Assembly: GCA_900557355.1 (NCBI GenBank)
Contig: USSR01000038.1
Location: 1-19,712, forward strand
Direction: 5' to 3'
Length of the DNA stretch: 19,712 nt
Origin: an uncultured Bacteroides sp.
GTDB lineage: Bacteria > Bacteroidota > Bacteroidia > Bacteroidales > Bacteroidaceae
Part shown: positions 16,407 through 19,712 of the stretch, piece by piece
Position numbering within the stretch: position 1 is the stretch's first letter
Layout of the letters: each line of letters begins with the position of its first letter
Position numbers and translations under genes: made by a program
The notes under the pieces: generated by a model
Seen by the model: the letters and a program-made list of their open reading frames with translations, nothing else
Told to the model about the DNA's origin: nothing
Database searches by the model: none

Positions 16407-16811
16407 ATGATAATATATAATAGTCTGTTGGCGAAAACTTTCCTGAACAGGAAGAAAAGGCATTATTTTATGATTTTCGGATGTTGTTTCACCCGGTTCA
16501 AATATTTGGAAGGGTGGGAGGAGATGGAACTTCAGATTCATGCGCGGCAGTATACGGAATGTTTCTTCTTGGCATTATTGCCTGCATTGGTGCTATCCGT
16601 CTGGCTTTCGTGGTGGTGGATGTTGCTTGCGTTCATGAGTTATCATCTGCTTTACTGGCTGGAGAGGTGGTTCGGACACCATTCTTCATTTGACTGGGAA
16701 GCGTTGGAGCATTGTAGCGATGCGCTTTATTTGAGAAAGCGGAAATCTCGTGCTTGGATGAAATGGTATGGGAAGAAGTCGTTGCCGCCTTCGGAATGGG
16801 AGGATGATTAG
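16407..16811 (+). CDS. Small membrane protein of unknown function
   Basis: 134 aa. The start at 16407 was chosen because AGGAGGAT directly precedes the ATG; the longer frame from 16323 would run through the terminator hairpin. Two hydrophobic helices (about 51-66 and 67-88: CFFLALLPALVLSVWLSWWW, MLLAFMSYHLLYWL) separate a basic N-terminus from a charged C-terminus. The segment ELQIHARQYTECFF resembles a small Bacteroidota membrane family that I recall with an E-x-x-x-H-x-x-x-Q type motif just before the first helix, but the metal-site residues look incomplete here. I do not assign a function. It ends 39 nt before the aquaporin gene and could be cotranscribed with it. Confidence 0.65.
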   Translation: MIIYNSLLAKTFLNRKKRHYFMIFGCCFTRFKYLEGWEEMELQIHARQYTECFFLALLPALVLSVWLSWWWMLLAFMSYHLLYWLERWFGHHSSFDWEALEHCSDALYLRKRKSRAWMKWYGKKSLPPSEWEDD

Positions 16812-16850
16812 AGAGAATAGTATATCTTATACGAGTAGAAAAAGTAGATT

Positions 16851-17510
16851 ATGAAAACGAAATTTATAGCTGAAATGGTGGGCACTATGGTGCTTGTCTT
16901 AATGGGATGCGGTGCTGCTGTATTGAATGGCGGTGCGACATCGGTAGCCGCTGTGTTGACGATTGCTTTCGCGTTCGGTTTGTCGGTGGTGGCAATGGCG
17001 TACACAATCGACCCTGTTTCGGGCTGTCATATCAATCCGGCCATCACTATCGGTGTTTGGCTGAATGGCGGACTGTCGGTTATGGAAGCCGGTGTGTATA
17101 TCGTAGCGCAAGTGACGGGCGGAATACTTGGCTCTGCATTGCTGTGGTTGATTACCGGCACAATGGGGATAGAAGGTACGGGAGCCAACGGTTTTGAAGA
17201 GCCGTATTTGCTGGCTGCATTTGTGGCCGAAGCGGTGTTTACGTTCATCTTTGTATTGACTGTACTGGGCACTACCGACCGGGATAATAGCAGTCCTCAT
17301 TTTGCCGGGCTGGCTATCGGATTGACTCTGGTCCTGGTGCATATTGTATGTATTCCCGTTACGGGGACATCGGTTAATCCTGCCCGTAGCATTGGCCCGG
17401 CATTGTTTGCAGGTATGGAGGCTATCAGCCAGCTCTGGCTGTTTATTGTGGCTCCGATTGTCGGTGCGGTGGTAGCAGTGCCAGTCTGGAAAATAATAAA
17501 AGGAAATTAA
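16851..17510 (+). CDS. aqpZ: Aquaporin, AqpZ-like water channel (MIP family)
   Basis: 219-aa inner-membrane channel of six helices with two half-helices. Both NPA motifs are present: HINPA (62-64) and SVNPAR (176-179). By alignment to E. coli AqpZ from memory, the selectivity filter is Phe42, His164, Thr173, Arg179, matching F43/H174/T183/R189, so it should pass water rather than glycerol. The usual N-terminal start KFIAEMVGTMVLVLMGCG is intact and the length is normal. The start lies 39 nt after the small membrane protein. The gene converges on the AbiE pair, with a hairpin terminator between them. There is no evident link to the pilus operon. Confidence 0.93.
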   Translation: MKTKFIAEMVGTMVLVLMGCGAAVLNGGATSVAAVLTIAFAFGLSVVAMAYTIDPVSGCHINPAITIGVWLNGGLSVMEAGVYIVAQVTGGILGSALLWLITGTMGIEGTGANGFEEPYLLAAFVAEAVFTFIFVLTVLGTTDRDNSSPHFAGLAIGLTLVLVHIVCIPVTGTSVNPARSIGPALFAGMEAISQLWLFIVAPIVGAVVAVPVWKIIKGN

Positions 17511-17809
17511 TTGTTTCATTTCATGTTTTTGTGAGAATAGAAAAAGATGTAGGTTTTTCCCATATAGTATAATAAATGAGTTTAATGGCCTATATCCTTT
17601 ATGTCGCTGTGAAGCGCCTCATTTCCCCAAGAGAATCCGTGCCCCTGCCATTTTTCTTTTTATAATAGTAGCATAGGAAAAATGGAATCATGGGTTCTAC
17701 GCTGCCTGTGAAGGTCGCTCTATTGTTTGTTTTGTTTGTGTGGTGCATCTTTTTCCCGGTGGGGAAGAAGGTGCACTCTTTTTGTATAATGTATTAATGG
17801 TCGGAAGTA
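17511..17809. other. Intergenic region between convergent genes
   Basis: No gene seen in these 299 nt. It holds a 9-bp inverted repeat, CCATTTTTC at 17648-17656 and GAAAAATGG at 17677-17685, and the bidirectional terminator at 17743-17783. Confidence 0.5.
17743..17783. terminator. Hairpin terminator between aquaporin and AbiEii
   Basis: GTGCATCTTTTTCCC (17743-17757) pairs with GGGAAGAAGGTGCAC (17762-17776) using 13 Watson-Crick and 2 G-U pairs, with a 4-nt loop. T5 follows at 17779-17783. The A-rich arm also gives a T-rich run on the other strand, so it may serve both convergent genes. Confidence 0.7.
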
Positions 17810-18679
17810 TTACATACGTCCATAGGCTTCCCAATATGGCATTAAAGCCTCTTGCAGCCAATGTGCCACCTCGGAGAATGAAAGGCTATTTTTGATAGTT
17901 GCCTTTTTTAGAAATGCTGACCATCGTAACTGCATCTGCGGATGGTTGGGAAAGTCTTTCCTGAAGAACATCGTATCTGCATTATAAAGAGTATGACGAT
18001 TCTCGAAAGTGCGGTTGATAGCATCCTGTAATATGGTATTGTCATATTTGAATGATGTGAGCAGGTGGTAGATGTCATAATAGTCTTTCATCCGGCTGCT
18101 TTGGTCAGCTAAGTCTATGATGGCGTGCATCTTCTCCGCAATTACGGTTTCAGTGGAATAGGCAAGAATGTTTGCTTCTGGCAGTTCTTCCAATAACAAT
18201 GGGTAATCTAATGATACAGGATGTGGTGTTACCACATCTCCAAAACCAATGTCCATTGTCAGCACTTGGGCAATGGTGTCCATTGTCGCCGGAATACTTA
18301 GACGGATACCGTGGTAGTCTTTGAACTCGGTGATGTTCTGTGCTGCAATCTTGTCGGCAGCAAACCTTACTCCGTCTTCCTCACACTCTACAGCGCATAT
18401 TTCACGGAACGCCTCGGCGATGCGTTCGCCATCATTGCTGATATGCGTGCCAAGAAAATCAATATCCAATGTCGGACGTGCAGCAAAGCGTTCGTATGCA
18501 TACATCAGTGCTCCACCTTTCAGGTAGAAGTTCTCACGGTAATGAGTTTGTGAGACACGGTACAATAGGCGTTCCTGAAAATATCTGGTCAGAATGGTCT
18601 GGTAGAACACATCCTTCTGCTTGGCTACATTGAGCAGCTTTGCCCGGATGGACTTTCCAGGATTTTTGATTTCACTCAT
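17810..18679 (-). CDS. abiEii: AbiEii-type nucleotidyltransferase toxin
   Basis: 289 aa, normal for the AbiEii/AbiGii family of DNA-polymerase-beta-like nucleotidyltransferases. Visible family motifs: GGALMYAYERF (55-65) with RPTLDIDFLG (68-77), where Asp72 and Asp74 are the likely metal ligands; TMDIGFGD (141-148); and ETVIAEKMHAI (177-187) followed by RMKDYYDIYHLL (196-207), with Lys183 and Asp199. All catalytic blocks are present, so the toxin looks intact. Known AbiE systems give abortive-infection phage resistance and plasmid or element stabilisation; the toxin inhibits growth through a nucleotidyltransferase reaction. It overlaps the antitoxin gene by 4 bases (ATGA), giving translational coupling. 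Confidence 0.9.
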   Translation of the reverse strand: MSEIKNPGKSIRAKLLNVAKQKDVFYQTILTRYFQERLLYRVSQTHYRENFYLKGGALMYAYERFAARPTLDIDFLGTHISNDGERIAEAFREICAVECEEDGVRFAADKIAAQNITEFKDYHGIRLSIPATMDTIAQVLTMDIGFGDVVTPHPVSLDYPLLLEELPEANILAYSTETVIAEKMHAIIDLADQSSRMKDYYDIYHLLTSFKYDNTILQDAINRTFENRHTLYNADTMFFRKDFPNHPQMQLRWSAFLKKATIKNSLSFSEVAHWLQEALMPYWEAYGRM

Positions 18680-19248
18680 AGTTTTATTGCAATATACTGT
18701 TCGAGGATTCGTTTTACTCTTAGTTTGTCGGCATAATCCATCAGCAGGGATAGATTTCTGTCTGGCTGGGAAATGTAGTTATTCACCACTTCGGAACAAA
18801 CATCCATGCCTATCTTGTTGCGGTACTTCACTGCATCGCACACGCATCGCTCTTTATTATATATATGTATGTGGTAACCGCTTGCAACCAGTTCCTCGAC
18901 ACCTATGTCAAACATCGTGTCTGTGATATGATGGAGCTCTATCTTGGGAAATGTTGGAAGCGTGATTTTGCGACCTCTTTTTACCGCCACATGGTATGCC
19001 TGAGGCAATGAGGTGGTGAGCCCATGCACATTCCATGCGGAGAAAAGGCACAGCACACCGCCTGGAATGATGGCTTCCACATCTATCATCGTGTCCGCCA
19101 ACTGCTCGGCTGTGGCATATACGCCCCGTTTGATGCGTACCGCGTCTCCGTCACGCACACTGTCCAGCAGCTTATAATAGGCTGTCCGACCTTCTTCCTT
19201 TACAATACTAGAGGAAGTAAAACTGTTATTATATCTCTTGCTTTCCAT
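18676..19248 (-). CDS. abiEi: AbiEi-family antitoxin/transcriptional regulator
   Basis: 190 aa. The N-terminus (TAYYKLLDSVRDGDAVRIKRGVYATAEQLAD) has the shape of the AbiEi antitoxin winged-helix region with its R-x-x-RGVY motif. Then come IPGGVLCLFSAWNVHGLT and ITLPTFPKIELHHITD, typical of the AbiEi C-terminal domain. It is somewhat shorter than the longest AbiEi proteins but shows no sign of truncation. AbiEi proteins neutralise AbiEii and repress their own promoter by binding inverted repeats, and a fitting palindrome lies immediately upstream (19268-19311). It is the first gene of the pair and overlaps the toxin gene by 4 bases. Confidence 0.88.
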   Translation of the reverse strand: MESKRYNNSFTSSSIVKEEGRTAYYKLLDSVRDGDAVRIKRGVYATAEQLADTMIDVEAIIPGGVLCLFSAWNVHGLTTSLPQAYHVAVKRGRKITLPTFPKIELHHITDTMFDIGVEELVASGYHIHIYNKERCVCDAVKYRNKIGMDVCSEVVNNYISQPDRNLSLLMDYADKLRVKRILEQYIAIKL

Positions 19249-19267
19249 GCCTATACTCTTTATTTTA

Positions 19268-19311
19268 GTACAAATATACTACATTTATTCGTGATTGTAG
19301 TGCATTTGTAC
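19268..19311 (-). promoter_or_regulatory. AbiE operator palindrome containing the -7 promoter element
   Basis: Arms GTACAAATATACTACA (19268-19283) and TGTAGTGCATTTGTAC (19296-19311) are complementary at 14 of 16 positions around a 12-nt spacer. On the minus strand the arm nearer the gene contains TATATTTG (19271-19278), an exact TAnnTTTG -7 element, 22 nt from the antitoxin start codon. A bound AbiEi would cover the promoter. Binding is inferred from family behaviour. Confidence 0.7.
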
Positions 19312-19348
19312 AGGGAAATGCTTATTTACCATGAAATATTAACATATA

Positions 19349-19495
19349 TCAGACAATCTTGCCCGAATCATCTCGCAACAATCTCGGCAATTCTTGGTTT
19401 TCATTGCTTTCGATATACCGGCATAATTGCAGTTTGCTCTCTTTCAATATACGGTATCTGGCTATTGACAGCCTTGAGCGCCTAAAACTTTCCAT
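19349..19495 (-). CDS. Possible small ORF, 48 aa, unknown function
   Basis: Reads MESFRRSRLSIARYRILKES and ends in RDDSGKIV. It is basic at the N-terminus and mixed-charge, without signal peptide or membrane segment. The composition looks protein-like, but no clear ribosome-binding site or promoter is visible and the frame remains open upstream of the ATG, so it could be the tail of a decayed gene. No family recognised. Confidence 0.22.
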   Translation of the reverse strand: MESFRRSRLSIARYRILKESKLQLCRYIESNENQELPRLLRDDSGKIV

Positions 19496-19642
19496 GCTTT
19501 TTAGTATGGTATTTATTAGTTTGAATATATTTGTTTGTTTATTATTCTCCCCCGGCTATCGGTTTTGTCGCTTTTTCCTTGCTTTTTGTCGTTTATTTAG
19601 TTCCTTTATGTCGGTTGCGTATGTCTGAAATGCTTTTTAGTA
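19494..19642 (+). repeat. 13-bp direct repeat pair
   Basis: ATGCTTTTTAGTA occurs at 19494-19506 and again at 19630-19642, 136 bp apart start to start. The first copy overlaps the start codon of the 48-codon minus-strand ORF. Its function is unknown and it may be chance in AT-rich DNA. Confidence 0.4.
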
Positions 19643-19712
19643 CTTTTCTGATGAGGCTATTAGGTGTCGTTTCATCTCCGTGGAAGATGCTGCATCTTTG
19701 CATCGTTAACGT

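Larger units (their letters stand above)
19312..19712. other. Right-edge region without a convincing gene
   Basis: I see no long plausible gene. It contains a 13-bp direct repeat (19494-19506 and 19630-19642), a 48-codon minus-strand ORF (19349-19495), and a short minus-strand basic reading frame without a start (19556-19636). It may be a decayed gene or the upstream region of something outside the window. Confidence 0.4.

Noticed and set aside
17628..17649. tRNA 3'-end-like sequence ending in CCA, a possible attachment site
   Set aside because: There is no T-loop, anticodon arm or acceptor partner upstream, and no second copy was seen.
19024..19628. Plus-strand reading frames over the AbiE promoter and right edge
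   Set aside because: They run antisense to AbiEi or through the operator, and their translations are rich in unusual hydrophobic and Cys runs typical of shadow frames.
1..19712. CRISPR array, rRNA or tRNA genes, insertion sequence
   Set aside because: No regularly spaced repeats, no cloverleaf or conserved RNA motifs, and no transposase-like protein were found on either strand.

Overview
The window looks like chromosomal DNA from a gut Bacteroides (Bacteroidota). The evidence is the Bacteroidota-type -7 promoter motif (TAnnTTTG), lipoprotein signal peptides on every fimbrial gene from the pilin to the last adhesin, DUF3575/DUF3868 proteins and a type V (FimA/Mfa1-like) pilus locus. All family names come from reading the translations; no database search was possible.

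Left region (1-2411) is a candidate phase-variation module. A tyrosine recombinase, cut by the window edge, is followed 74 nt later by a segment of about 1.2 kb. This segment carries an AraC-family regulator on the minus strand and is bounded by a perfect 19-bp inverted repeat (1115-1133 and 2358-2376). The right copy lies only 35 nt before the first gene of the fimbrial operon. Inversion would turn the whole regulator gene and its flanking promoters around relative to the operon. This is the most interesting feature of the window.

Middle region (2412-16247) is a single long plus-strand fimbrial operon: DUF3575 membrane protein, DUF3868/OmpA-like protein, the Mfa1-like major pilin, a strong intrinsic terminator, a FimB/Mfa2-like anchor lipoprotein, three tandem lipoproteins of increasing size (669, 869 and 953 aa) that share a C-terminal Fibrobacter-major-paralogous-type domain and are likely minor or tip subunits, an HU-family DNA-binding protein and an OmpA-family protein. 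The terminator after the pilin probably gives excess pilin over accessory subunits. A branched RNA hairpin with a T-tract closes the operon.

Right region (16278-19712): a small two-helix membrane protein, an AqpZ-like aquaporin, a hairpin terminator between convergent genes, and on the minus strand an AbiEi/AbiEii toxin-antitoxin pair. The promoter of this pair is embedded in a 16-bp imperfect palindrome, the likely AbiEi operator. The last 400 bases hold no convincing gene, only a 48-codon ORF of unknown status, a possible decayed coding fragment and a 13-bp direct repeat.
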